From: Strongylocentrotus droebachiensis
Lineage: Eukaryota > Echinodermata > Echinoidea > Camarodonta > Strongylocentrotidae
Direction: 5' to 3'
Length of the DNA: 64,000 nucleotides
Assembly (NCBI GenBank): GCA_035222895.1
Contig: JAVYIG010000096.1
Coordinates: 310,001 to 374,000 of the forward strand
Shown piece after piece: positions 12,095 through 22,638 of this stretch. Within the stretch, counting starts at the first letter, position 1; each line of letters starts with the position of its first letter. The position numbers and the translations under genes are program-made. The notes under the pieces are model-generated. The model was not told the DNA's origin. It made no database searches and was given only the letters and a program-made list of their open reading frames with translations.

Positions 12095-13014
12095 ACGACC
12101 CCCTTGTTTAAACCACAACATTACCCTCAAATCTCGGAAATATATTAGTTCAGACTGTAGCTTTGACTGCCCTTTTAGATAACACAAATACGTATATTCT
12201 TATCTAACAAGACAGTCAAATCATGTTTTCACCTACTAAGTATGAAATCCCAGATTCCACATGCTCGAGATAGTCTCAACAAACATTCACAAATATTATT
12301 CTCTAACTTTAAACTCGTTATCAATATAAGGAAAACAATAGTTTTAGCATAATTTGATGTACAATAAAGTGATATTGTTTTCAAAGACATGGTATTTTAT
12401 TAGTATTATGGACTAGCAGTACAAAATATAATTGTTTCCGATTTGAAGAAGAGACGTTAGAAACTTTAGCCCTTATCAAAAGAAATTCCTGATATGAGTG
12501 AATGGGTAATTAAGACCAATTACATTTTAGATCTTGTTATCTATAGTATTATTTGGATCTATTGTTTAATACAACAAAGTGTTTTTCCAATTTATCTGAT
12601 TTTGTATACCCAAGTAGATCGGTGTGTTGCCAGATTCTAAGTAATATTTTGTCCTTGAGTAATTCAAAATATAAAATACCCACGCAAAATGTTTTTTTTT
12701 TTTTTTTAATTAAGGCAACTCTGCTAGAGACGCTATAATACTAATGAAGATGGTGATAATAATACCATTACTACTACTACTACTGATGATAATGGTAATA
12801 ATAATACAAATAATAATGATGACGATGATTATGATAATAATAACAATGTTGGTTGTTACAATGAAAAACAAGAATAAGCAGGAGAAGAAGAAAAGTGATA
12901 AAAAGAAGATAAAGATGAAGATGAAGAAAGTATTGTGGTTTCTAAGGACATGAATGACAAGTGGGAGGAGGTCAAATTCACGACATTTTCATCTAATTCA
13001 CTCAAGTCAAGTGT
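12095..13014. other. 3' flank of the TRPA gene, no other gene
   Basis: This lies downstream of the channel stop codon on the minus strand. Possible minus-strand polyadenylation hexamers are ATTAAA (plus-strand 12705-12710) and AATAAA (12396-12401); both are common in AT-rich DNA and weak evidence. A trinucleotide-rich run at 12744-12950 yields a low-complexity ORF only. Confidence 0.4.
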
Positions 13015-13233
13015 TTAAACTAATCTACTACGACACATCTTATCCACTTTATCATGTATAACCTGCATTTGCTGTTTAAGTTGCTCGTTACCGCTGATTG
13101 CTTCCAGATGTAGTGTATGAGCTTCAAGGGTATTCTCAGACAGATGATAGAGTTTATTGCTGACGTCATCGATTCTATCCATCATGTCATCAATCTTCAT
13201 ATCGGTTGTCTTCGTGTACGCAGCACGGTCCGT
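13015..13233 (-). CDS. TRPA exon 24 (terminal, coiled coil)
   Basis: Acceptor CAATACATTTCAG, stop TAA at 13015-13017. 72 residues: TDRAAYTKTTDMKIDDMMD, then heptad-like KLYHLSENTLEAHTLHLEAI and EQLKQQMQVIHDKVDKM. A C-terminal coiled coil holds TRPA tetramers together, so its presence fits the family. Confidence 0.85.
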   Translation of the reverse strand, partial: TDRAAYTKTTDMKIDDMMDRIDDVSNKLYHLSENTLEAHTLHLEAISGNEQLKQQMQVIHDKVDKMCRSRLV

Positions 13234-13319
13234 CTGAAATGTATTGATGAATATTATATTTGACATTAGATGAAAACTACTTTTTACACAATCGACATGA
13301 AAATGTTCGTCCATTTAGT

Positions 13320-13600
13320 GAGTACTTTTTAAACGCTAACAGCGTTCTTCGTTGGCCCGAGGCCGTCGTAGATGGCGTTTAGACAGCTTCGAGAGAATTG
13401 GGTTGAATACGTTCGGAAGAATGTGTTGGTCCCCAACCCTGTTCATAGAGTAGTCCCTGTTGATTCCTATGTTGATAGTCTCCCGTATCCATCTTGTTGG
13501 CTTGGGGTCCTCTTTAGAAAATATGTTGTACCTGTCTAACCGCCATCAACGACGGCATCAGTCTGACAAAAAACGCTGTTAGCGTAAAGTACTTACTAAT
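13320..13600 (-). mobile_element. Penelope-like element remnant (GIY-YIG tail) with inverted ends
   Basis: Minus-strand translation with no Met gives KEDPKPTRWIRETINIGINR, then YSMNRVGDQHILPNVFNPIL, which matches the C-terminal end of the GIY-YIG endonuclease of Penelope-like elements (the IREtI...MNRd.G...LP..ydpiL pattern). The flanks are inverted: GTACTTTACGCTAACAGCG on one side and CGCTGTTAGCGTTTAAAAAG on the other, each followed inward by a GCCGTCG-TGATGGCG-type block. No reverse transcriptase is left. It lies in the flank of terminal exon 24. Confidence 0.5.
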
Positions 13601-13829
13601 TAATTGTGTAAAGAGAATTTTTCAACCAATAAACTACCAATCCGATGAATTTTTTCACGATATGTTTATTACTATTTCTGAATAGCAACATCAATAGAAT
13701 TGGCTTTCTCCGTTCCACCGTATCTTCTCGTTGGGTTGTGGGTTACACGATCTTTCGTAAAATCATTCCCCCATATTCACAGGATAAGAATATGATAGTA
13801 CTGTTTTTTCCTTATCTCATATAAATAAT

Positions 13830-14600
13830 ACCTACCAGTTATAACTTTCTTTGTATCCAGCGAGTTAAATTAACAACGTTTTACATTAATTATCCACCAT
13901 GACGGGATATATTTATACCATTCTATAACCCCGAGTAGTTTTAATCTTTACTTTTAAGCAGTGAGGATATAGAAAAAGAAAACATGTTATAACATTTTCC
14001 CTGGATCCTCTAGAAATATAACCAACCAGTCATAAGTTTCCTTTAATACCCAGTGAGTGAAATATTTATTAATCCCGTTTTGCATTGATTATCCCCTAAT
14101 TATCCACCGTAACGGGAAATAGCGCTATTATCCTTGCGAGGTGGTAGTGACTTTTCTTTTGCGTAGTGAGGGTACAGAAAAAAAGATATTATACCGTTTT
14201 CTAGAAATATTATCAACTAGTCTCAACTTGTCTCTTATGTAGCGAGTTAAATTAATCCTGGTTTACAATAATTATACACCGCAATGGAACAAGCGTTGTT
14301 ATCCTATTCAATCTTTACATTATATTCATTCATCAGGGGTACAGAACAAAAATAATTTTACAATTATTTACTATACCGTATTGAGGGTTAATGAACAAAA
14401 AGTAATGACCGTTTTCTCTAGATCCTCTAGAATTGTTACTACCTTGTCATAAGTTTCTGTGTATATAGCGAGTTGATTAATCACGCTTTTCATTACTAAT
14501 CCACGTGGAACATGCGTTATTTTTCTATAATCAGAAGATCATATTAATCTCTTTTTAAACGATGAGAGATGCTATGGAAAAATAGAATACTACCGTATAT
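13830..14600 (-). repeat. Decayed tandem copies of the 3' half of TRPA exon 23
   Basis: Four diverged direct units, spaced about 185-230 bases, have the motif AGTCATAAGTTTC...TAGCGAGT (near 13845, 14030, 14220 and 14446). On the minus strand the unit aligns with exon 23: CTCACTGGGTATTAAAGG against CTCACTGGCTATAAAGAC, and the sequence after TCTAGAAA ends in AAAACGGT, like the exon 23 donor. Stops and indels interrupt every copy, so they are not usable exons. They look like an old tandem exon duplication that decayed. Confidence 0.5.
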
Positions 14601-14625
14601 TTCTAGATCCTAATGATAATATTGG

Positions 14626-15303
14626 CCATTTTTATAGCGCGCATGTCCATAACGAATGGTGTTTAAAGTACTTAAATATTACCCAGGTTTTGCTAGGCTA
14701 CCGTAAGTGCTCACAGCATTTAATGAAATGTTTCCTACCGGTACTAATTTAACACCTGGGCGGAGAGTGCAAATGTAGATTCTTGTCTTGCCAAAGGACA
14801 TTATTGTCGAGGCGGGACTCGAACCGCGAACCATGTGATCCACAGTCCGAAGACGAATCTTCTTTAGACACACAGCATTTTCACACACAGCTAAAATTAT
14901 ATAAGCATGATTAGTTTTATAAAGGGCTTTAAACTAATCAGCTGTACATACGACATCATTCACACCATTTTTAGAGCGCATGTCCATAACGAATGGTGTT
15001 TAAAGTACTTAAATATTACCCAGGTTTTGCTAGGCTACCGTAAGTGCTCACAGCATTTAATGAAATGTTTCCTACCGGTACTAATTTAACACCTGGGCGG
15101 AGAGTGCAAATGTAGATTCTTGTCTTGCCAAAGGACATTATTGTCGAGGCGGGACTCGAACCGCGAACCATGTGATCCACAGTCCGAAGACGAATCTTCT
15201 TTAGACACACAGCATTTTCACACACAGCTAAAATTATATAAGCATGATTAGTTTTATAAAGGGCTTTAAACTAATCAGCTGTACATACGACATCATTCAC
15301 ACA
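14626..15303. repeat. 337-bp tandem duplication carrying a minus-strand SINE-like unit
   Basis: Two copies (about 14626-14964 and 14965-15303) are practically identical, differing by a two-base gap near the start, so the duplication is recent. Each holds a tRNA-like minus-strand segment with GGTTCGAGTCCCGCC (B box) and a body with CTACCGGTACTAATTTAACA. That body also recurs at 37933-38125 and, more diverged, at 24996-25100, 50590-50700 and 56000-56175. Confidence 0.88.
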
Positions 15304-15680
15304 CAGAAATTTCGGTGCGATCATTAATCGTTTCGTGATTAACTACAGCTCTTAAAATGCGCAGCAGTGTCATTGCGCATTGATGGTCATGTCATATCAA
15401 ACAAAGCGCACGCTTCATCCAGTTTAAACACGTTTAACCGTTCACACACAAAATATCAAGCTCTCTAAATACGAACTTTGTATCTGCAGCCTGCTTTGAG
15501 AGGCGTATGAATCGCGACTTCGTATCTATCCGAAAATGTTCACACAGGGAGAAAAAATGTAAAAAGTTGTTTAAAACTGTTGAGTTAAACACGTTTAAAC
15601 TAATCATCTCTAGATACGATGAATTTTAGCTGTGTGTGAAAAGGCTGCAAGACACTTCTGAGTGAGTACAAATTAATCAC

Positions 15681-15866
15681 CGTTTTTTCTAGCTTATCCA
15701 GAAATGCCACCAAGTACTCATGTGTGTCTTTATAGCCAGTGAGCTTGTAGCAGATGGCTTTGAGCGAGGAGAGATTCTTGACGACTGTTATCGTTTGGTG
15801 TTGGAATACACTGCCCTTCCACGCTTTCGGAAACCTGCTACTCTGCACGGCCATGATCCTTTTCGC
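15681..15866 (-). CDS. TRPA exon 23 (C-terminal cytoplasmic)
   Basis: Acceptor GTTCTGTAG, donor AAAACG|GTGATT, 62 codons, phase 0 to 0. AKRIMAVQSSRFPKAWKG follows the TRP-like helix and ends with LTGYKDTHEYLVAFLDKLEK. Diverged copies of its 3' half and donor lie just downstream at 13830-14600. Confidence 0.82.
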
Positions 15867-16686
15867 CTACAGAACACATCAAATGTCAAGTTTCACGTTT
15901 ATTTCCTCTCATAAAAAGAAAGCAACAATAAAAACATATATTTGAAATAAAAGTTATAAACACATACACATAAATACATACTTTTACAAATTAGAACATA
16001 ACCGATAAAGGGTGTTGAATTATTGAAACTAGGAGTGGAGGAGTCCACAGAGGCCATTGTCTCGTCAAAGGCTAGCTCCAGGTTCTCCAAAAAATACAGT
16101 ATGTATACGAATGAGGCTAGCCTTGCTGTAAAAAAGGATATTATTTTCGATAATATTATTAATTTCATTTTCCTTGCTTTCCAAATCTTAATGTGTGTGG
16201 CCTTATTCTCTCGTATTTCACCCCTCAAATGTTTGTGCTCCCTTCCTTTAAGGCCACATTATTATTGAATTAACACATACTTTGTTGATGAAGTAGTTTT
16301 TTGTCTTTGTGGACTTAGTCTACCAGTTGTTGTGGAAAATATCTATTTCAAATAGTTGTTATTTATGAGTCATTCACGGATTTTAAAGATAACAAGCAGT
16401 GTTAGCTTTGACCAAAAATAGATATCAACAGCAGGTTGACTTTTCCAGATTTTCACCTTGCTATTTGTACACACTACTTCGTATTGAACGTTGAAAGCGC
16501 TATATTAATTGTGCGTCATACGCCGTTTTCGGCCTATTTACATGTGCATGGCCATGGTTAATCGAGGTTGTGTCTTACGGTGTATAGAATATAGCAATAA
16601 AAGAAAAATAGTATTGTTGCCAATTTTAAGAACAGCATGTGATCAATTTTGCTCAAGAAAAAGGAAGGACAGCAGGGTAAACTTAC

Positions 16687-16755
16687 CTCAATTGTCTGTT
16701 TCAAAATCTGGGCCTTTTTCTGTATGACGTCAATGTCATAGACTGCCAAACCAGT
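16687..16755 (-). CDS. TRPA exon 22 (end of S6, TRP-like helix)
   Basis: Acceptor TTTACATTTCAG, donor ATTGAG|GTAAGT, 23 codons, phase 0 to 0. TGLAVYDIDVIQKKAQILKQ continues S6 in the position of the conserved GLAVGDI motif of TRPA channels. Confidence 0.9.
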
Positions 16756-16900
16756 CTGAAATGTAAAGTCAAAGAAGGGTAAAATTATCAGACAACAATC
16801 AGTTAAGAGGTAAATAATGAACCTTTTTACTTCTAAATTCTTGCTCTTTTTTTCCGCCAAAATCCCCCCTTTGTCTCGAAATGTCTATCATGCGCAGGCA

Positions 16901-17180
16901 CAGTGGCAGATCCAGGGGACCCAGGGGTCCGGGCCTCCCTCCCCTGGCCAATAAAGGGTAATAACACCCTTTTAGGTTAAACAAAAAAGACAGGCCCCCT
17001 CCTCTGGTGCTCAAGGAGAGGGGGAGTGGATGTTGAGTAAAAATAAAATAGCAATGTCCCCCCCCCCCCGCTCCCCTACCCCCTCTCCTTCACTGGCTGG
17101 CTGAGTCGCTGCTAAATATTGTTCACGAATTGGGCCCCCTCTCTGGCCCCCTCCATTGCTGCCGGCTGGATCCGCCCCTG
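16901..17180. mobile_element. GC-tract TIR element
   Basis: The ends are inverted: the left starts CAGTGGCAGATCCAGGGG and the right finishes CTGGATCCGCCCCTG. C/G runs fill the interior. Ends of this type also bound the element at 21224-21675. No ORF of substance; a non-autonomous DNA element is likely. Confidence 0.5.
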
Positions 17181-17251
17181 AGCAGGCCTATACAAAGTCA
17201 GGGCCGATGAGGACACAGGACAGGCCCAACATCTCATTCCCCATCGAGCAC

Positions 17252-17310
17252 TCACACACACACACACACACACACACATCCACGCACGCATGCACACACG
17301 CGCACACACA
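17252..17310. repeat. (CA)n microsatellite
   Basis: CA dinucleotide run with CGCA interruptions, in the intron after exon 21. Confidence 0.95.
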
Positions 17311-17363
17311 CTATATACTCAGATATTAAAGCAACAATGTGCTGCGAATATTATATTTCTTAC

Positions 17364-17576
17364 CAGGAGGTTCATGACGACGATCGGCATGGAAAAGAGA
17401 AAGATGATAAAGATAATGTGGGTAGTGTGTGGATAGAAGACCATGTTTGTGAAGTCCTCGGTATCAGATTGCTGGTACAAGTAGTCCATGGGATGAAATA
17501 CGGTATCAAAGTCTATTCCATCGGTCAGCATCGTCAGAGACTTAGCTAAGGAGTCCCCAAATGTGTGATACTGCGT
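17364..17576 (-). CDS. TRPA exon 21 (pore loop and S6)
   Basis: Acceptor TTCTATTCTCAG, donor CTCCTG|GTAAGA, 71 codons, phase 0 to 0. The pore helix and filter region reads FGDSLAKSLTMLTDGIDFD, the M-x-T-x-G-x-x-F-[DE] pattern of basal TRPA members rather than the vertebrate TRPA1 filter. S6 follows: IIFIIFLFSMPIVVMNLL. Confidence 0.9.
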
Positions 17577-18620
17577 CTGAGAATAGAAATAGAAACAAAA
17601 AGTTGATATCAAGAACAATTCTACAATACAGAAACATGTAGTACACATGTTATGCAACTCTTTCCAAATAATATGTAAAGTGGTGTGACCATAGTTCGCT
17701 ATCTCTAAAAATCGGTAAGATTTCGAAAATCTAATAGCAGGAATGTAAAGAATAACCTGAAATTACACAGAGACAACATTTTGTATGTAGTTGGAGATGA
17801 ATTTATATATGAAAATATTGACAAAAGGTCGGCAAGTTTTTGCAGTCTGTTGCGTCTGCTCCGACAAAGAAAAAAAACAAGGGTTTGGAAATTTTTATTT
17901 TGAGAGCAGATGTCATCAAAATTTAAATAAAAAGTGGTGCCAGAGGATTGTATGATATTTTTCCTTGAAAAATTTGCATTTTTTATAAATATTAGATGGC
18001 TTTGACTATGACTTCTTCTTGAGTTGCAGCGCGCACACCGATCTGACATCCAATTTAAGATCGTGATATCTCCGGAATCCTTTGACGCTAAATTTATACT
18101 TTGCCCAAATTTGTAGTTAACATTTGTTTTCGTCTATTGGTTAATAATTAAAATGAATAAATGTCTGTTGAATATGAGAAATCATGGATCGAATATCACA
18201 TTTTCTAAATTTAAAAAAAATCTCCACGAACTTTGGTCATCCCTTCATACTTGTATACTATTTTGAAGCTAACATCCAACGCCTTTTTAAAAAATGAAAT
18301 CCGCTATTGCTGTTATTTTCATCTATTTTGCCTGTACACACCATTCGCCGTAGTTATGCTCGTAATATCTATTTTTGAAAACTATATAAATATAAATAAT
18401 CTTTGCGGCCAATAACTTACAATATATAAAAGGACAAATTTTGAAAAAAAACACTTAAAAGCTCCCAATTCATTGAATTTTATGGATTACTATTGCTGCC
18501 CATGCATTTGTAAGGGTTCTATTTGCTTAATAGTAGAGAAAACAATGGGTACGCGCATTAAAAATAGGTGCGCAATACTATCCACTTTGTACGCGTTATA
18601 CCGTGAAAAATTGGCTGTTT

Positions 18621-18893
18621 CAATACACCAGTTTACGGTTGTATCAGTGCGCATGCGCAGACAGTTGACGTCGGGTCATTGGCTTTGGTATTTATTTTAG
18701 GTCAGTGGTATTTATGCGTAAATTAAGATTGCGTTCATGCAAATGATGATGTGCGCGCACAACGCAGCGCGTAGGCAGTGATGTCATCATAATTTGCATG
18801 GGCGCAATCTTAATTTACGCATAAATACATGACCTCAAGGTCATTGGCTTTAATTAAAATGGCGCACACAACCGTACGTAAACTGGTGTATTG
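18621..18893. mobile_element. Foldback element in intron 20
   Basis: The outer arms CAATACACCAGTTTACGGTT (18621) and ACGTAAACTGGTGTATTG (right, to 18893) are inverted. An inner pair, TTTATGCGTAAATTAAGATT and AATCTTAATTTACGCATAAA, is near-perfect. No coding content. Likely a MITE; I could not fix a target-site duplication. Confidence 0.7.
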
Positions 18894-19021
18894 TCGTGTG
18901 ATAGCTTCAGCCAATAGGAAACTCGCTGACAAATAAACTTTATTATAACAGTTGTAGAGTGTTGCGTGGCAGCTTTTTAGCCAATAGGATGATCTCTAAA
19001 GAAAGACAATATTTTACATAC

Positions 19022-19113
19022 CTGATTGATGATAAGGATGCAGAAAACCACAGCAAAGGTGAAAAGAAAGATACCAGCAACAGGCAAAAAGTTCACCATA
19101 GTCGATACAACTT
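19022..19113 (-). CDS. TRPA exon 20 (S5)
   Basis: Acceptor TTGATTTAAAG, donor AATCAG|GTATGT, phase 1 to 0. It encodes EVVSTMVNFLPVAGIFLFTF and VVFCILIINQ, the fifth membrane helix leading to the pore. Confidence 0.88.
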
Positions 19114-19464
19114 CTTTAAATCAAGCAATAGAATAAAACAAAATTACACTGACTTTCAAAAAATAAACAAAGGGTCAATTTTAACACACTATTGAATACC
19201 CTGTATAAATCAAGGTGAGATATTAGATAGCGATATGATTTTTCAAAATAATGGAGAGAAAATTTTAATGACAGCGGATTGACCTTTTTAATTTTGCGAT
19301 GAATAAAAGTAAAGGCTTATTCAGATATACAGCTGTAAAAAGGAAATTTCACTCCAAGAAATAATTTAAGTTATTCTGAGATATTTATTTTATTATTCCC
19401 ATTCAATCAAGATGATTGCCCACCTTTAAAGTGCATGACAGAGGTATGAAGCAAGATTCCCTAA

Positions 19465-19907
19465 TGCTAAGTTCACACCGACGCCGAATTGATGGCGCAT
19501 TAAATCGGCGAGCAAAGCGGCGGCAAAGTGTAACAAAGCTTAATTAAAGCGTAAAGACCGTAATAGAGCGTGAGAAAGCTTTGAGCAATTCGGGACATTC
19601 GGCAAGAGCGCCAATTTTGTTTAAACTGTTTAAAAATTTGAGGCGATCTGTCACGAATTGCGTAAAGCGGGGAGAGCGTATTAAAGCTTATCAAAGCGTC
19701 ACAAAGCTTATCAAAGTTTTGCTCAAAGCGTAGGAAAGCTTAACAGAGTTTAAATTTTTGGCGCTCTTGCCGAATGTCCCGAATTGCTCAAAGCTTTCTC
19801 ACGCTCTATTACGGTCTTTACGCTTTAATTAAGCTTTGTTACGTTTTGCCGCCGCTTTGCTCGCCGATTTAATGCGCCATCAATTCGGCGTCGGTGTGAA
19901 CTTAGCA
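19465..19907. mobile_element. Foldback MITE with TAA target duplication
   Basis: 443 bases folding back over arms of about 160: the left end TGCTAAGTTCACACCGACG and right end CGTCGGTGTGAACTTAGCA, followed inward by matching AAATCGGCGAGCAAAGCGG blocks. TAA flanks both sides (19462-19464, 19908-19910). A related end fragment follows at 19945-20005. A TWA target site suggests PIF/Harbinger mobilisation. Confidence 0.82.
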
Positions 19908-20526
19908 TAACATATCTCAGGAGATCGTGAGATTTTTTGAAAAAATGACGCCGAATTGATCGCCGATTTAAAGCGCGACATTCGGCGTCGGTGTGAACTA
20001 GTCTTAAACGTTAACTAGTCTTTACCGTTATGTAAAGTTACGATACGTCACGATATGGGCATCTCCATCTGATTGATCACGTGACGTACGATGCGAAGTT
20101 GTATTATCAAGTAAGCATATTCAAATTGATGGCAATTTAATAGCCCATACATCACATTTAAAAACATGCAAACATTACAAAGACGTATAACGTAATTTGT
20201 TTTGACGTACAATGGGCTATTCAAAGTACCTGTGAAAACCTGCTTAGGCAACCATCTGCAGAGACAGACAACAAGTGTATAAAGACCCCTTTTACCGTGT
20301 AACTTGAATAGTTTCTCATTAAAACGTATCCTAAAGGAACCTGTCCATACAGGCTGCCAACCTATTAAGATCATTTTTCTTGTCTCACTTATGTACAGCT
20401 TTTAAAGTGGTTGAATTGGAAGTAGTCTTAATAGGCAGGTGGTCTTGATGTACAAATAAACGTTTCAAAACGTCTTTAAAGACCATTAGCTTTCTTTACA
20501 AGTTGTTGTTTAAGCAGGTTTCACGA

Positions 20527-20732
20527 GGAGGCGCGATGGCACAATAATATAACAGTGGTAGAGCAGTGGTCCTGTAACCGAGCGGTTCCGGGTTCGAACC
20601 AAGTCAATGCGCTCAGGTCTTTTGGTTGGGCATTGATCCTCATTACCAGGTCCCTTGGAGAGCACTTAAACCCATCGGTCCCTTAGTTGCTTACTTACAA
20701 GCATATACATGCTTTCTTAGCAGTCAGGTAAA
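20527..20732 (+). mobile_element. tRNA-derived SINE, family 1
   Basis: Copy of the family seen at 5824-6018, with a decayed A box (GTGGTAGAGCAGTGG), B box GGGTTCGAACC, and the tail TTAGCAGTCAGGTAAA. It lies in the intron upstream of exon 18, just beyond exon 19. Confidence 0.85.
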
Positions 20733-20777
20733 GCAATCATCAGACATCAATAATTAACTGTACAATGCTATTGGTAC

Positions 20778-20886
20778 CTAAAAACATGAGAATATAGATG
20801 CCGAAGAATGAAGCAGTTTGCAGGAAATAGATGAAATTAATCCAGGCCAAGAGAACTGCATATGCACCTAGTTCCCATTGCCATTC
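20778..20886 (-). CDS. TRPA exon 19 (S4 and S4-S5 start)
   Basis: Acceptor TTTTATTGCAG, donor TTTTTAG|GTACCA, phase 0 to 1. EWQWELGAYAVLLAWINFIY corresponds to the TRPA S4 motif (WQ-WxLGAxAVxxxWxNFxxxLQ), followed by FGIYILMFL. Confidence 0.9.
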
Positions 20887-20954
20887 CTGCAATAAAAGAA
20901 AGAACAACAACAACATAGATGTTTGGTTGAGCTCTTAGATTCTTATATTTTGAA

Positions 20955-21178
20955 GCACTGCTGCTAAATCCCCTCTAGCGCCACCTCAGGTCAGCTGTTA
21001 CAGTATGGTCCAGTAACTCGCTACTTCTCTATCTGTGCTGTTGGTTCTGGCATCGAGTCCCATTTATGCGGGTTGGAAATAGGCTAGGGTATTAGATTAC
21101 GCACTTTTTGAGTGTTGACCGTGAGATGGCGCTGTGGAATGAACAGTACGCAAGGGTAGGAAGTTCATCAGTTCAGTA
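20955..21178. repeat. Dispersed repeat with inverted-type ends
   Basis: It begins near CCTCTAGCGCCACCTCAGG and ends near GTGAGATGGCGCTGTGG, which are loosely inverted, and carries the conserved GTACGCAAGGGTAGGAAGTT end. Diverged relatives occur at 6280-6560, 31025-31105 and 36965-37150. Class unknown. Confidence 0.45.
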
Positions 21179-21223
21179 ATGCGTTAAAGGTTAGTGCCAA
21201 GTCAAGTGTTACGGAATGACATG

Positions 21224-21675
21224 CAGGCGCGGATCTAAGGGGTGGGTTAGGGGGTTTAACCCCCCCCCCCCTTGGGCGGCCCCCCCCCCCCAAAAAAAAA
21301 AAAAAAAAAAAAAGGAAAAAAAAAGAAGAAAAAAAGGAAAAAAAAAAGAAAAAAGAACGCACGCTGGAGAGAAACCCTTTCAAGTGCATATATTGTGAGA
21401 AGATATTCAATTCATCTGGTAACTTAACCAAACACATGATAACTCTGGATATAACTGTGTATTTAACTGTTACTTGATTTGAAAAGACGTTTAATATCAT
21501 GCACTGCTTTTTATGGTCTCCATTGTGTTAATAGATGCCAGGAAAACATCACTTACGGGGTTCAAAAAACACCCCCCAAAAAATCGGCTCGCCGCTTCGC
21601 GGCTCGTCGACGATGCTCCGCATCGTCATTATTTTGGTCAAACCCCCTCTTAGCAAAAAGCTAGATCCGCCCCTG
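21224..21675. mobile_element. TIR element enclosing a C2H2 zinc-finger remnant
   Basis: The left end CAGGCGCGGATCTAAGGGG and right end CTAGATCCGCCCCTG are inverted. ACATG flanks both sides (21219-21223, 21676-21680). Inside, after C and A runs, the plus strand encodes a C2H2 zinc-finger linker and finger, THAGEKPF then, after a one-base shift, CIYCEKIFNSSGNLTKHM. The finger is a captured or fossil fragment, not a gene. Confidence 0.6.
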
Positions 21676-22019
21676 ACATGCATATCTAGAGAATTGTCTA
21701 CATTGAATAAGAGACGTTATAAACATTTTACTATCAACATACTAATGATTTAATATATTAATCAATTCGAGTATATTTTTTATATTTCTTTCCTTACAAC
21801 TATTGATCAATTTTGTCAAAATAAAATTTAATATATTTAGTTTTGTTAAGGAATTGCAAGGTCAATTTTAGGCCAAGTCGTATAAAAGCTTAATCTTAAT
21901 CTCAATATTTCTTAAATTTGATGGATGGGTGATAAGATTCGACTGTTGTAAACTTTCCTCAATTTACTTTATGTATTGTATCACTAATCTGCAAAATTAG
22001 AAGTAGTAATAGGAGAAGG

Positions 22020-22078
22020 AGGAGGAGTAATATTAGCATGAGAAGGAGGAGAAGTAGTATAAGTAGTAGTAATAGTAA

Positions 22079-22110
<32 letters not shown>

Positions 22111-22328
22111 ATAGTAGTAGTAGTAGTAATAGTAGTATTAGTAGTAGCATTAATTAATAGTACCACCAGTAATACTAATAATAGTAGTAGTAGTAGTAGG
22201 AGCAGTAGTACTAGTAATAGTAGTAGTAGTAGCAGTAGTAGCAGTAGTAGCAGTAGAAGTTGATTTTGTTTTTGTAGAAGTATTAGTAGTTGTCGTTGTA
22301 GAATTAGTAAAAGTATCAGTAACAGTAT

Positions 22329-22375
<47 letters not shown>
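22020..22375. repeat. (AGT)n-type trinucleotide microsatellite
   Basis: A long, interrupted AGT/AAT/AGC run in the intron upstream of exon 19. The poly-Leu and poly-Thr ORFs over it are repeat products. Confidence 0.95.
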
Positions 22376-22503
22376 ATATTTGTTGTTGTGGTCTTTGCTT
22401 TATGGTGTTTTGTTGCTGTTCTTGTAATTGTTGTAAAATGTGCTCGTTTTCTTTTATCTTTTTTGATAATGTTTCAATAATAAAATGATAATGTAATACT
22501 CAC

Positions 22504-22638
22504 GGCTTTGAAGCTAACACCGTGGCTAAAGTAGAGATCCCCAAACCCCGGTACGACGAACAGAATGATCAATATTTGGAGGGTGAGCTCTCGGATGACA
22601 CTTATCCATACATCCATCGAGTTAGACTGTGTTTTCCT
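22504..22638 (-). CDS. TRPA exon 18 (S3)
   Basis: Acceptor GTGGTTGTAG, donor AAAGCC|GTGAGT, 45 codons, phase 0 to 0. It encodes a short charged loop, then MDVWISVIRELTLQ and a hydrophobic span ILIILFVVPGFGDLYF (S3). Confidence 0.85.

Noticed and set aside
14679-15225. Two identical 69-aa ORFs as a duplicated gene
   Set aside because: They fall on the SINE-like unit of the tandem duplication and include its tRNA-like head.
21959-22166. Poly-Leu and poly-Thr ORFs
   Set aside because: Products of the AGT trinucleotide run.
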